From NCBI GenBank assembly GCA_964350695.1, contig CAYGKM010000004.1, positions 62,001 to 126,000 on the forward strand: a stretch of 64,000 nucleotides of DNA, given 5' to 3'. The DNA comes from TMED27 sp964350695. Lineage in GTDB: Bacteria; Pseudomonadota; Alphaproteobacteria; Micavibrionales; Micavibrionaceae. This document shows positions 7,649-16,475 of the stretch, one piece after another. A model generated the notes under the pieces. That model was not told where the DNA came from, did not search any database, and saw nothing but the letters and a program-made list of their open reading frames with translations. Positions within the stretch are counted from its first letter, which is position 1. Each line of letters begins with the position of its first letter. The translations under genes and the position numbers were made by a program.

Positions 7649-8286
7649 TTATAAGCAGAAGAAAGTTTTTCCAAACAGGGGCGATGGCTGGCGTTTTTGC
7701 TGCGGCGGGGCAAGGGGCTTCGGCGCAAACAGCTTGCGAAAACCCCCATCCGCTATCGCCCTTGCTCGATATCGAAACAGGGCAGCATTTCACGCCGCGT
7801 GAAAATGTCTTCAATGTGGCTTTGTTCATGACGGCGCAAAAAAGCTACGCCAGCTGCGGCGAAGCTTTCCTGGGCATGGATTTTATAGTCGGCAGAGCCT
7901 CGAAAAACGCTTTGGAGATCAAACCCGTTTTGGTCATCCCGAAAATTTCAGACCAGACAGACCCCGATAACAGAGAAAATCTGAGCTGGGCGCAAAACGC
8001 AGAAAACTTCACCATCCTGACAGGAAGCCTGAGAGACGTTCGCGTCGCCGCTGCGCATTATGATGCCATATATGAATTCGAAAACGGCAAGGTCTCCGGT
8101 CACACGCTGGACGGGTTTATGCTCTCGCCAAGCGGCGAGCAACTGTTCAGGCATGACGCAAGGGACCACCTAACCTTCGCAGATTTAAGCGCGCGGATTA
8201 TAGACGCATGCTCGAATCCTAAAAACGAAAATATGTGCGGGCTTAAGCCGCCTGTTTCACTGTCGTGCCAGAGACCTGTAATGTAA
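7645..8286 (+). CDS. TAT-exported SCO/SenC-like protein with one Cys
   Basis: 213 residues. The N-terminus SRRKFFQTGAMAG is a twin-arginine signal. The body follows the SCO1/SenC thioredoxin-fold pattern: a FNVALFMTAQK strand, a Cys near residue 72, an LTGSLRDVRVAAAHY segment and a GHTLDGFMLSPSG block that carries the conserved His. Real SCO proteins have CxxxC plus His; here only one Cys is found, so copper binding may be altered. The last 44 bases overlap the 3' end of ohr on the other strand, so the true C-terminus is certain only if this stop is genuine. Confidence 0.55.
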   Translation: MIISRRKFFQTGAMAGVFAAAGQGASAQTACENPHPLSPLLDIETGQHFTPRENVFNVALFMTAQKSYASCGEAFLGMDFIVGRASKNALEIKPVLVIPKISDQTDPDNRENLSWAQNAENFTILTGSLRDVRVAAAHYDAIYEFENGKVSGHTLDGFMLSPSGEQLFRHDARDHLTFADLSARIIDACSNPKNENMCGLKPPVSLSCQRPVM

Positions 8287-8677
8287 CTTCGATATTCCCG
8301 CGTGTGGCTTTTGAATAGGGGCAAATCTGATGCGCCGCTTCAACCAGCGTTTGCGCCTCTTCATCACTGACGCCGGGAATATGCGCATCCAATGTCGCAT
8401 CAATAAAAAATCCGCCATCTTCGCCTTTGTGAAGACGCACGGTCGTGCTGATCTCCAAGGCGTTGGCATCAATTTTGATATCGTGTTTTTGCGCCATGGC
8501 TTTCACGGCTTGCCCGAAACATGCCGAATACCCTGCGGCAAAAAGCTGCTCTGGGTTCGTACCCGCTCCGTTACTTCCCGGCGGTGAAATCGCCATATCA
8601 ATTTTTCCGTCTTCGCTTTTTGCGCGGCCTTCGCGGCCTGCTGTTGCGGATGCTTGTTCGGTTGCAAGAATTGTCAT
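8243..8677 (-). CDS. ohr: organic hydroperoxide resistance protein (Ohr/OsmC family)
   Basis: 144 residues, the usual Ohr length. Thiol peroxidase that reduces organic hydroperoxides with lipoyl partners. Both redox cysteines are present: C53 in AAGYSACFGQA and C119 in HQICPYSKATRGN. The N-terminal A-T-A-G-R-E-G-R-A and PPGSNGAGTNPEQLF blocks are typical. It lies in the opposite direction inside a metal cluster. I see no ohrR here. Confidence 0.93.
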   Translation of the reverse strand: MTILATEQASATAGREGRAKSEDGKIDMAISPPGSNGAGTNPEQLFAAGYSACFGQAVKAMAQKHDIKIDANALEISTTVRLHKGEDGGFFIDATLDAHIPGVSDEEAQTLVEAAHQICPYSKATRGNIEVTLQVSGTTVKQAA

Positions 8678-8744
8678 GATAAAAACCTTTCTGTTGGGCG
8701 CAATTTATTTGTAACATTATGCGTATGTCTAACGAATATAGTTT

Positions 8745-9377
8745 ATGGTGATGTTAAAACAAGCACTGATCATCATCGTGTTTCTGGCTCTTCCATCGGC
8801 GGCGCAAGCAAGGCCGGTTTCATATCCGGGCGGCTGGACAGCCATGACAATGAATGATGTCGATAGCAATTCCCTGCATATCCACTATACGACCGACCCC
8901 AAAAACTCCATTGGCATTCGCCATGAATACATGCGCGGGCCCGAGGCCAACGCAGATTTCGTTCAACTTAATCATCTCATCAAACGCTGGAACGGCGAAG
9001 GCTCGCAAGCCAATGCCTATATAAAATCAGGCGTAGGTATCGCCTATGACGTTGACCAAACACAAGCCGCCGCCTTCACGGGGCTGGCGGTGGATTGGGA
9101 AAACCGCCGCTATTTCACGTCATACGAAAACAGGTTTTTCACCGCAGGGGATATCGACAAATATGCCAAACACACCGCCCGCGTCGGCATTGCCCCTTAT
9201 ATTGGTGATATAGGCGACCTCCATACATGGCTTATGATCCAAGCCGATTATGACGCAGGTAAGCAAGATAGTTTTTCCCCCACGCCGCTGGTTCGGTTTT
9301 TCAAAGGCGCCGATATGCTCGAGGCAGGATACAACCTCGATGGCGGCGTATTATTTAACTTCATTCACCGTTTTTAA
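8745..9377 (+). CDS. outer-membrane beta-barrel protein of a metal cluster
   Basis: 210 residues. Signal peptide ending SAAQA, then mostly beta-like alternating sequence (HIHYTTDPKNSIGIRHEYM, WENRRYFTSYENRFF) closing with the terminal aromatic residues FNFIHRF, as in outer-membrane barrels. It is directly followed (12 bases) by a MerP-like protein, a pairing I associate with copper or mercury loci. A second ATG (8751) is equally possible. Function inferred only from position. Confidence 0.6.
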   Translation: MVMLKQALIIIVFLALPSAAQARPVSYPGGWTAMTMNDVDSNSLHIHYTTDPKNSIGIRHEYMRGPEANADFVQLNHLIKRWNGEGSQANAYIKSGVGIAYDVDQTQAAAFTGLAVDWENRRYFTSYENRFFTAGDIDKYAKHTARVGIAPYIGDIGDLHTWLMIQADYDAGKQDSFSPTPLVRFFKGADMLEAGYNLDGGVLFNFIHRF

Positions 9378-9389
9378 AAGGAGAAGAAT

Positions 9390-9692
9390 ATGTTTAGAAT
9401 TTTACTCGCCGCCCTCATCCTCATTCCTTCCGCCGCACATGCGGGAAGCCCTCACGAAGACGTGGCTATCAAAGTCAACGGCATGGTCTGCGATTTTTGC
9501 GCTCAAAGCGTCTGGAAGGTCTTTGAGGATTACGAAGGCGTTGAAAAAGTGGATATCGACCTCGATACAGGGATTGTCATGGTACACATGAAACCTGACC
9601 AAACGCTAAGCGAAGATGAATTGAATAAGGCCATAACCTATGCAGGCTATGACCTTGTTTCAATAGAGCGCCAAAGCGCCGACCATTCTTAA
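9390..9692 (+). CDS. periplasmic heavy-metal-associated (HMA) protein, MerP-like
   Basis: 100 residues: signal peptide (to about residue 18, AHA), then an HMA domain with the metal loop GMVCDFCAQS (Cys34, Cys37), a GVEKVDIDLDTG turn and an AGYD end. It should bind Cu(I) or Hg(II) in the periplasm. A strong AAGGAG lies upstream of the ATG. It is the last gene of the 5702-9692 cluster and converges with phoH. Confidence 0.85.
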   Translation: MFRILLAALILIPSAAHAGSPHEDVAIKVNGMVCDFCAQSVWKVFEDYEGVEKVDIDLDTGIVMVHMKPDQTLSEDELNKAITYAGYDLVSIERQSADHS

Positions 9693-9695
9693 AGT

Positions 9696-10439
9696 TTAGA
9701 GCACGCCGAGCATTTCAGCCACAAGCGGATGCCGCACGATATCGCTGTCACCGAGCCTGCAAACCGCAACATTCGGAAGGGCATCCAGCCTGTGCGATAT
9801 ATCCTTCAAGCCGGATATCCCTTCCAGCAAGTCTGATTGCTCGGGGTCACCTGTCACGACCATGGTGGAGTGCCACCCAAGCCGCGAGAGGATCATCTTG
9901 AGCTGCCCGTAAGTACAGTTCTGCGCTTCATCAATCACAACAAACGCGTTATTCAGCGTCCGTCCGCGCATGAAGCCGATCGGCGCAATCTCGATTGTTC
10001 CGTCTTCCAGATATTGCCGCACCTTCTTGCCGCCCATACGGTCGCCAAGGCTGTCAAAAAGCGGCCGTAAGTAAGGCGCCATCTTGTCTTCTAATGCACC
10101 GGGCAAGAAGCCCAAGGATTCTCCGGCCTCCATTGCGGGACGCGAGAGGATAATCCGCTCGATCTCTCCGCGCTCAAGCGCTTCAACGGCTTTTGAAATC
10201 GCGATATAGGTCTTCCCCGTACCCGCAGGGCCAATCGCCAGCGTCAGTGAATAATCATCAATCGCCTGCATTAATTCGGCCTGACCCTCGGATCGAGGCT
10301 TAATATTCTTCACATATTTTTGATCTCTTCTCCCGTCTATCTCTCCGTCTAGTGGATGCCAGTCTTGGCTTTCAAATGTTGTGTGAACAACGTTATTGTC
10401 TCTGGGGTTAGTGCGAGTTTTGCGAGATTTTTTCGACAT
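9696..10439 (-). CDS. phoH: PhoH-family P-loop ATPase
   Basis: 247 residues. Walker A GPAGTGKT at residues 70-77, Walker B VVIDEAQN and the V-T-G-D-P-E-Q-S-D-L sensor block, with the family core SRPAMEAGESLGFLPG. PhoH proteins are helicase-like ATPases linked to phosphate stress and RNA metabolism. The first 45 residues are basic and unstructured. There is no KH domain, so this is the shorter PhoH type rather than the PhoL/YbeZ gene of the ybeY operon. It is divergent from ilvA over a 296-base gap in which I see no RNA gene or terminator. Confidence 0.9.
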   Translation of the reverse strand: MSKKSRKTRTNPRDNNVVHTTFESQDWHPLDGEIDGRRDQKYVKNIKPRSEGQAELMQAIDDYSLTLAIGPAGTGKTYIAISKAVEALERGEIERIILSRPAMEAGESLGFLPGALEDKMAPYLRPLFDSLGDRMGGKKVRQYLEDGTIEIAPIGFMRGRTLNNAFVVIDEAQNCTYGQLKMILSRLGWHSTMVVTGDPEQSDLLEGISGLKDISHRLDALPNVAVCRLGDSDIVRHPLVAEMLGVL

Positions 10440-10735
10440 GTGAAAATGTCCTTCCGTTAGAGTTAAAGGAGGGTGGTGAAGGCTCTGGTGTAGTGGAAAG
10501 TAACAGGGGGTTCAAAGGATACGCGGCGGATCGAATATAATCGCCTGATGGTCTGGTATTTGAAAAAGGTAAATTTGAAATCAAAGAGACATCCTTTGGT
10601 TACCTGTTATCCAATCATAACAAATTTTCCTTAAATCCCCTAGAAATTTAAAAATTTATACAGGCTTTTACGTGAAAAGTTCTGGCATCCGCCGCTTCGC
10701 GGGATTATGGTGGCAGGCTTGAAAGAGATATAAAT

Positions 10736-11947
10736 ATGAGCATTACATTCAAAGACGTTAAAGCCGCGCACGCCGCTATCGAATACGCAACCATGCGCAC
10801 GCCTTGTGTAAAGGCGCCGCGCCTGTCGCTGCATCTGGGGATTAACCTCTATCTCAAGCTGGAAAATCTTCAGCACACAAACGCGTTCAAGGCCCGCGGC
10901 GCGCTCAATAAACTCCTGACGCTGTCGGAAACACAACGCAAAAACGGCGTCATCGCCTGCAGCGCCGGAAACCACGCCCAAGGCGTCGCCTACCACGCGC
11001 AGCGCCTGGGCATTCCCGCCACCATCGTTATGCCGAACGGCACACCGTTTAACAAAATTCAACGCACCGAAGATTTCGGCGGTAAAGTCGTTCTTCACGG
11101 CAATAACTTTGATGAATCCGTGCAATTCACCATGGATATGGCGAAAGAAAAGAACTTCACCTTTATTCACCCCTATGATGACCCCGTCGTTGCCGCAGGG
11201 CAGGGCACGCTTGGCATTGAAATGATGGAACAAGTCCCTGACCTTGATGTGATCGTCGTGCCTATCGGCGGCGGCGGACTGATCGCGGGCGTGGCCACTG
11301 CCGTAAAAGGCATGAACCCTAATGTTGAAGTGGTCGGCGCGCAGGCCGAGATGTTCGATGCCGTCATGGCGCAGCAAGAAAAACGCAGCATTCCCCTTGG
11401 CGGCTCAACGCTTGCCGAAGGCATCGCCGTGAAAGCGCCGGGCAAAGAAAACGTCAAAGTCATTAACAAACTTGTCGATTGGGTCGACAGCGCCACCGAA
11501 TCCGAAATCGAAGAAGCCGTGTTCGATCTTCTTTCTGCTGAAAAATTGGTCGCCGAAGGTGCGCCGGGCGCTGGCCTTGCGGTCATTAAAAAGAACCTCA
11601 AAAAATTCAAAGGCAAAAAAGTCGGCCTCGTGCTCTGCGGCGGCAATATCGACAGCCGCCTTCTCTCCACGCTCATCTTGCGTGGTTTGGTGCGCGATGG
11701 GCGCATCACCCGCCTCGTCTTCGAAATCGACGACACGCCCGGCCAGCTCTCCGACATCGCCCGCATCATCGGTGAAAGCGGCGCAAACGTGGTGGAGGTC
11801 ATCCACCAACGTATGATGCAATCCGTGAGTTTGAAAAAAGCGGAGCTGGAAGTCGTCATCGAAGCGCGTGATAAACATCACGTCAAAGACATCGTTCAAA
11901 GTCTGAAAACCCAAGGCTTCAAAGTCAAAACCAATAGCGACGTTTAA
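10736..11947 (+). CDS. ilvA: threonine ammonia-lyase with C-terminal ACT domain
   Basis: 403 residues. PLP enzyme converting threonine to 2-oxobutanoate for isoleucine synthesis. The PLP lysine is K52 in TNAFKARGA; the glycine-rich phosphate loop VPIGGGGLIAG is at about 176-186; an ACT domain (about residues 330-400, L-V-F-E-I-D-D-T-P-G-Q-L) gives probable allosteric control. The length matches the biosynthetic/short catabolic hybrid form common in alphaproteobacteria. SD GAAAGAG. A stem-loop terminator follows at once. Confidence 0.93.
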   Translation: MSITFKDVKAAHAAIEYATMRTPCVKAPRLSLHLGINLYLKLENLQHTNAFKARGALNKLLTLSETQRKNGVIACSAGNHAQGVAYHAQRLGIPATIVMPNGTPFNKIQRTEDFGGKVVLHGNNFDESVQFTMDMAKEKNFTFIHPYDDPVVAAGQGTLGIEMMEQVPDLDVIVVPIGGGGLIAGVATAVKGMNPNVEVVGAQAEMFDAVMAQQEKRSIPLGGSTLAEGIAVKAPGKENVKVINKLVDWVDSATESEIEEAVFDLLSAEKLVAEGAPGAGLAVIKKNLKKFKGKKVGLVLCGGNIDSRLLSTLILRGLVRDGRITRLVFEIDDTPGQLSDIARIIGESGANVVEVIHQRMMQSVSLKKAELEVVIEARDKHHVKDIVQSLKTQGFKVKTNSDV

Positions 11948-11950
11948 TAA

Positions 11951-11979
11951 AAAAGGCGATCCCAAAAGAACCGCCTTTT
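11951..11979. terminator. bidirectional rho-independent terminator
   Basis: Perfect 8-bp stem AAAAGGCG/CGCCTTTT with a 13-base loop, 4 bases after ilvA. A-run on the left and T-run on the right; amt ends at 12004 on the other strand, so it can serve both genes. Confidence 0.85.
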
Positions 11980-12003
11980 CACAATTTGTTTAAGCATTCA
12001 TCC

Positions 12004-13496
12004 TTAATCTATATTTTGCCCATGCAGCGCCAGATCAAGCCCGTCATATTCCTGACGCGGCCGAACCCGCAAACCAATCGTATAGCGCAAGACCAAGAGC
12101 AATACCGCCGTCACAACAGCCGAATATCCGGCAACAACGCCGATGGATATCGCTTGTGNNNNNNNNNNNNNNNNNNNNNNNNNNNNNNNNNNNNNNNNNN
12201 NNNNNNNNNNNNNNNNNNNNNNNNNNNNNNNNNNNNNNNNNNNNNNNNNNNNNNNNNNACCGCCGTCACAACAGCCGAATATCCGGCAACAACGCCGATG
12301 GATATCGCTTGTGCTATCAACTGATCTTCCCCGCCATAAAGCGTACCGGCCGCCCCGCCGATCGCAGGGTTCGCGAGAACTCCAACCAAAAGCGCGCCGA
12401 CAATTCCGCCAATGCCGTGAAGGCCGAACACATCCAATGCGTCGTCATATTTGAACCACTTCTTCAAATACGTCACCGCGAAATAACAAATCAAACCACT
12501 GGCAAATCCAAGGATAAGAGATCCTGTGAAGTCCACAAATCCGGCCGCAGGCGTAATCGCAACCAACCCGGCAACAACTCCGGAAATCGCGCCATGCACG
12601 GAGGCCTTGCCGCCTTTATGCATCATCTCGACCAAAATCCACGTCACGCCGGCCGTACCCGCCGCCGCGTTCGTCACCAGCATCGCATAGCCCGCAGACG
12701 CGCCCGCAGAAAGGGCTGAACCTGCGTTAAAGCCAAACCAGCCAACCCAAAGCAGACCCGCACCAATCACGGACCATACAAGGTTGGATGAATTCGATGG
12801 CCCCTCGGACGGGTTCAGAGAGCGTCCCATAATGATCGCCGCAACCAAGCCCGCAACGCCGGAGTTAATATGCACAACCGTGCCGCCCGCAAAATCAAGC
12901 GCTTCGCCAAATCCTAAAACGCCTTCGTAATCCTCAAGGCCAATCCCGCCGATGAAGCCGCCCGGCCCCCAAACCCAGTGCGTGATCGGCGCATAAACCA
13001 AAATCACCCATAGCGGCGTAAAAACCAAAAGCGTTGTAAATTTAATGCGGTCCGCCACTGCGCCCACAAGAAGGGCGGTGGTAATAATTGCAAAGGTCAT
13101 TTGAAAAATAATAAAGACCGTCTCGGGGATTGTACCGCTTTCCGAATCGGGCGTAACCCCGCTTAACATGAGCAAATCAAGCGAGCCGATATACATATTG
13201 CCTTCCGTAAAGGCCAATGAATATCCGATCACCGGCCAAACGACGGAAACAATCGCCGCTATCGCCAAAGACTGCATCAGCGTGGCTAAAATATTATCTT
13301 TCTTAACCAACCCGCCGTAAAACAGCGCCAGGCCCGGGATCGTCATCATCAACACGAGCAGCGCCGAAACAAGCATCCATGCCGTATCGCCGCTATCGAA
13401 TGCGGGAGCATCCTGCGCGAATGCCGGCGCGGTCATCGTCAACAGAGTTAAAACGGAAAAGGTGATATTTTTGCAAATCTTTTTCATGATATTCAT
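12004..13496 (-). CDS. amt: ammonium transporter (Amt), interrupted by an assembly gap
   Basis: Inner-membrane ammonium channel. It begins MNIMKKICKN (the second Met, at 13487, is equally possible) with a signal-like first segment, then DTAWMLVSALLVLMMTIPGLALFYGGLV, THWVWGPGGF and LDFAGGTVVHINSG, all Amt signatures, with eleven hydrophobic segments. The C-terminus reads YTIGLRVRPRQEYDGLDLALHGQ and then stops at 12004-12006. The 100 N at 12159-12258 and a repeated 55-base flank disrupt the frame. Removing both (155 bases) leaves 1338 bases, exactly 446 codons, so the gene is intact. No glnK is adjacent. Confidence 0.93.
12159..12258. other. scaffold gap (100 N) with identical 55-base flanks
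   Basis: The 55 bases before the gap (12104-12158) equal the 55 bases after it (12259-12313). The two contigs therefore overlap and no sequence is missing; the gap is a scaffolding artefact with a k-mer-sized overlap. Confidence 0.95.
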
Positions 13497-13567
13497 TCAT
13501 TTTGTGAAGGTTTAAAGAACAATTATGAAATAAAATTTTTAGAGCGGTCAAGCGCCAAACATAAAAA

Positions 13568-13611
13568 AAGCCGCCGAAAGGCCCATTAGAGAGCGGAAAA
13601 CTCGGCGACTT
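13568..13611 (-). terminator. terminator of nrdB
   Basis: The stem AAGCCGCCGA (13568-13577) pairs with TCGGCGACTT (13602-13611), one mismatch in 10. On the minus strand it is followed by a T-run (the A-run at 13562-13568). It lies about 40 bases past the nrdB stop. Confidence 0.7.
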
Positions 13612-13653
13612 CTTTAAATGTCCCTAAAAATTAGGGGGGTACGCAGTAAAACT

Positions 13654-14766
13654 TTACTCGGCAGCAACTTTCCCGTCACCGTCCTTCGCCGCAGCCTCCT
13701 TCGCGGCCTCGCTCATGCCGACCCCGCCGATTTTCTTGCCGTAATTGCCGGAGAAAATATCGTCATTGAACACAGATTCCCATGTCCCTTCGGTCGATGC
13801 TTTTGAATATTCGGTTGAACGGTTTTCAAAGAAATTGGTGTGCTCGGCCCCGTTGAGCATTTCATCCATCCACGGCAGCGGGTTTTCGGTCACGCCATAA
13901 ACGGCGTCCAGACCCAATTGTTGCAAACGACGGTCACCGATATAACGGATATATTGCTTCACGTCATGCGGCTCCATACCTTCAATCGCGCCCATCTCGA
14001 AACACAAATCAATAAACGCATCTTCATGTTCAACCGTAATTTTACAGCATTCGGTAATTTCGGCCTTCAACTCGTCATCCCAGATATCCTGGTTCTCGTC
14101 AATGAACGCATTGAACAATCTGATCATTGATAAACAGTGCAGCGTTTCATCACGCACAGACCATGTCACAATCTGCCCCATGCCCTTCATTTTATTGAAG
14201 CGCGGGAAGTTCATGAGAATCGCAAATGACGCAAACAGCGCTAGCCCTTCGGTAAACGCGCCGAACATCGCCATGGTTTTGGCCACATCGCGGCGGTTTT
14301 CCATGGATACATCCTGCATATAATCGAACTTGTCCTTCATTTCTTTATATTCAAGGAAGGCACTGTACTCGACCTCCGGCATACCAATCGTATCAAGAAG
14401 ATGAGAATACGCCGCAATATGCACGGTTTCGATATTGGAGAACGCCGAGAGCATCATCTGCACTTCCACCGGCCCGAAGACCTGGGAATAATGCTTCATG
14501 TAACAGTTATTCACTTCAATATCGCTCTGCGTAAAAAAGCGGAAAATCTGTGTCATCAGGTTTTTCTCCGATGGTGTCAGGTTCTTTTTCCAGTCACGAA
14601 CATCTTCCGCCAAGGGCACTTCTTCCGGAAGCCAGTGAATCCGTTGCTGCGTGAGCCACGCCTCATAACACCACGGATACAAAAACGGTTTATAAACATG
14701 GCGCTCCACCATAAGGGGGGATTTTTGGTTAACATCGTCTTTGAGTTTGGCGGCTTGCGCGGACAT
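13654..14766 (-). CDS. nrdB: ribonucleoside-diphosphate reductase beta subunit (class Ia type)
   Basis: 370 residues. Holds the diiron-tyrosyl radical cofactor used by NrdA to make deoxyribonucleotides. Ligands seen: D82 (TQSDIEVNN), E113 and H116 (SNIETVHIAAY), plus FTEGL and the RDETLH block; the radical Tyr is Y120, as in E. coli (D84, E115, H118, Y122). No ATP-cone at the N-terminus. SD TAGGAGAAG before the ATG. It is transcribed alone and lies 4.2 kb from nrdA, with an NrdR-like box pair upstream. Confidence 0.96.
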   Translation of the reverse strand: MSAQAAKLKDDVNQKSPLMVERHVYKPFLYPWCYEAWLTQQRIHWLPEEVPLAEDVRDWKKNLTPSEKNLMTQIFRFFTQSDIEVNNCYMKHYSQVFGPVEVQMMLSAFSNIETVHIAAYSHLLDTIGMPEVEYSAFLEYKEMKDKFDYMQDVSMENRRDVAKTMAMFGAFTEGLALFASFAILMNFPRFNKMKGMGQIVTWSVRDETLHCLSMIRLFNAFIDENQDIWDDELKAEITECCKITVEHEDAFIDLCFEMGAIEGMEPHDVKQYIRYIGDRRLQQLGLDAVYGVTENPLPWMDEMLNGAEHTNFFENRSTEYSKASTEGTWESVFNDDIFSGNYGKKIGGVGMSEAAKEAAAKDGDGKVAAE

Positions 14767-14923
14767 GGTCTTCTCCTATTTGGTTAATCAGTTTTTTCGA
14801 TTCTTATATTCAGTAAGTGTAGGGCTCTGCGCCAATATTCCGAGTCATTCGCAGAAATTCGTATTGAATAGCGGGGATAACTTTTTGGAATAAAAAAAGC
14901 GAAGGGCTAAAAAAGGAATATAA

Positions 14924-14968
14924 ACACATATTGTGCCTATAAGAGATAATAAACACTATATATTGTGT
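14924..14968 (-). promoter_or_regulatory. NrdR-box pair upstream of nrdB
   Basis: The box at 14953-14968 (ACACTATATATTGTGT) fits the NrdR consensus acaCwAtATaTwGtgt essentially perfectly. A degenerate 12-base partner, ACACATATTGTG, lies at 14924-14935; the two centres are exactly 31 bases apart, the spacing at which NrdR dimers bind. The boxes are 158-202 bases upstream of the nrdB start. Repression by NrdR under high dATP is inferred. Confidence 0.75.
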
Positions 14969-14989
14969 TTTGCAAGAAAAATTTGTGAT

Positions 14990-15226
14990 TTATTTAAAGC
15001 CAAGATCAATATCCATTGCTTCGTCCGCGCCGCAATGAAGTTGCGGCCCGTGCCAATGACAGCCATCTGGAATTTCTCCGATAGAAGAGCGCTCCGCCAG
15101 CATCTCTTCAGACATGAACGGTTCAAACACATCGTATCCTAGTTCAGCTGCTGCTTGGAATGCACCATCCACAAAAACGCATCCGAAAAAGGCAAAGGCA
15201 CTGACTGTAAAAATTTTTGTCAACAT
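14990..15226 (-). CDS. small secreted Cys/His protein, unknown
   Basis: 78 residues. Hydrophobic signal-like N-terminus (TVSAFAFFGCVFVDGAFQAAA), then an acidic stretch and a C-terminal DGCHWHGPQLHCG, in which two Cys and three His could bind metal. Similar short CH-x-H...HC ends occur in YHYH/excalibur-like secreted proteins. It lies 15 bases after the next small gene in its own direction. It has no close SD, so translation may depend on the upstream gene. Confidence 0.45.
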   Translation of the reverse strand: MLTKIFTVSAFAFFGCVFVDGAFQAAAELGYDVFEPFMSEEMLAERSSIGEIPDGCHWHGPQLHCGADEAMDIDLGFK

Positions 15227-15241
15227 AAGCAGGCCCGGCCT

Positions 15242-15430
15242 TTAGGAAAACGCATTGACCATGACATCAGACACAGTGCTAGACGCCAATGTCAAAGCAT
15301 CAAACGGCAAGATAGAGGCGGCGGCAAAAAACCCCGACAAGCCATGAACCGCTACACATCCGATAACGGCGGCGCTTGCCAGGCTGGCAAATTTCATAAA
15401 CTTCGAAGATAATCCGGTTTTTCCATCCAT
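15242..15430 (-). CDS. small membrane protein, unknown
   Basis: 62 residues. After ten polar residues comes a long hydrophobic stretch (FASLASAAVIGCVAVHGLSGFFAAASILPF) with one Cys, suggesting one or two membrane helices. The ATG has an AAAGGA site at good distance (on the minus strand, AAAGGATCTTTCTT before the ATG). It probably forms an operon with the 14990-15226 gene. The 120 bases to the next gene hold the perfect palindrome GTTATAATATAAC (15498-15510). Confidence 0.5.
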   Translation of the reverse strand: MDGKTGLSSKFMKFASLASAAVIGCVAVHGLSGFFAAASILPFDALTLASSTVSDVMVNAFS

Positions 15431-15550
15431 AAGAAAGATCCTTTATGTTACTTTATAACGTCTTATAATCGCCCCAAGAGCGATTGACAAGCATTATGTT
15501 ATAATATAACAAGTCAAAAAACTTAAAGCAGATGACGACAAGGAAAATAA

Positions 15551-15907
15551 ATGACCTTAAAAACAACAATCGCAGGTTCTATTTTTGCGCTTTCAACAGC
15601 TTTTTCTGGCCCCGCAGCGGGGGCCGATACATCGGATCAAGATCTTATTCTGCGCCCCAGACTTGGAGACAAAGTTGTTGAAATTGATTGCGCCAAGGAT
15701 TTGCCTAACGGGCGGCCAACCCTAGAACTTGTAAATCGCATAGAAGATGCGATCGGACACGGTTATGACGTTAATAAAACACCCGCATCCGCTGAACATG
15801 CTGAAAGACTGGTAGATGAATTTTTAAGAAACCACGATATGCTCAATAGAGGGTTAATACGGCCTGTTGCTGTCGAATGTGAACGTCGTCTTGAAAACGA
15901 GCTATAG
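15551..15907 (+). CDS. secreted protein, unknown
   Basis: 118 residues, SD ACAAGGAAA. Signal peptide with likely cleavage after AAGA (residue 25). The mature part is acidic/helical, with one Cys pair (C47 and a C-terminal C112) that could form a disulfide, and an ASAEHAERLVDEFLRNHD helix. No family recognised. It converges with zur (7 bases between the stops). Confidence 0.5.
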   Translation: MTLKTTIAGSIFALSTAFSGPAAGADTSDQDLILRPRLGDKVVEIDCAKDLPNGRPTLELVNRIEDAIGHGYDVNKTPASAEHAERLVDEFLRNHDMLNRGLIRPVAVECERRLENEL

Positions 15908-15914
15908 GATAGCT

Positions 15915-16355
15915 TTAACAACATTTCTCACAAAGCCCGTGCAGCTCCGCATTCCAGTAAGAAAGGCTAAAGCCCTTCCCTGTAGAGGCATCCTCCAGCC
16001 CCTTGGGGATATGGCACAAATGAATCTCTTCGACCTGCCCGCAGGAATCGCAAATCATGAACTGTGACCCGCGATGATTATGGTTTTCTGCGCAGGACAC
16101 ATAAGCGTTAAGCGATTCAATCCGGTGTATAAACCCATGTTGAACCAAAAATTCCAGCGCCCGGTAGACCGTTGGCGGCTTCGGGTTTTCTACCCGCGCG
16201 CCTAATTTCTCTAAAATCTCATACGCTGTCAAAACTTTTTCACTGGCAGAAACAATCTCTAATACGTGTTTACGCGGCGCCGTCACTTGGACGTTATGCT
16301 CCTTTGCATATCTCTCCAGCGTGTCAATAATCTTGGATTTTTTCTCGGCTTTCAT
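15915..16355 (-). CDS. zur: Fur-family regulator, Zur type
   Basis: 146 residues. Zinc-responsive repressor of zinc-uptake genes. Winged helix APRKHVLEIV...TAYEILEKL...PPTVYRALEFL (residues 26-72), then HRIESLNAYVSC, the HNHRGSQFMICDSCG metal/dimer region and a LCEKCC end giving the structural Cys pairs. The HNH-type spacing and SC before it favour Zur over Fur, Irr or PerR. Its promoter shares the 110-base divergent gap with the HNH gene. I see no clear Zur box there. Confidence 0.85.
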   Translation of the reverse strand: MKAEKKSKIIDTLERYAKEHNVQVTAPRKHVLEIVSASEKVLTAYEILEKLGARVENPKPPTVYRALEFLVQHGFIHRIESLNAYVSCAENHNHRGSQFMICDSCGQVEEIHLCHIPKGLEDASTGKGFSLSYWNAELHGLCEKCC

Positions 16356-16417
16356 AATGCCAACTCTACCCTTAAATCTCCAAAAAGCCCAATCCTTATA
16401 GCGAGCAAACTTAAATA

Positions 16418-16446
16418 TTGAAAATAAAACCCTTTTCCTGTATATT
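16418..16446 (+). promoter_or_regulatory. sigma-70-like promoter of the HNH gene
   Basis: TTGAAA (16418-16423) and TATATT (16441-16446) are separated by exactly 17 bases, each one base off consensus, and lie 30 bases before the ATG at 16476. Confidence 0.65.
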
Positions 16447-16475
16447 TACATAACTTTAAAATAGTGAATATAAAC

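Noticed and set aside
10440..10735. Phoh-ilvA divergent gap considered for a leader peptide or small RNA
   Set aside because: No Ile/Thr-rich short ORF with SD, no terminator stem and no conserved RNA motif that I could identify.
12143..12719. Several ORFs running through the N block
   Set aside because: They exist only because N is read as open; collapsing the gap removes them.
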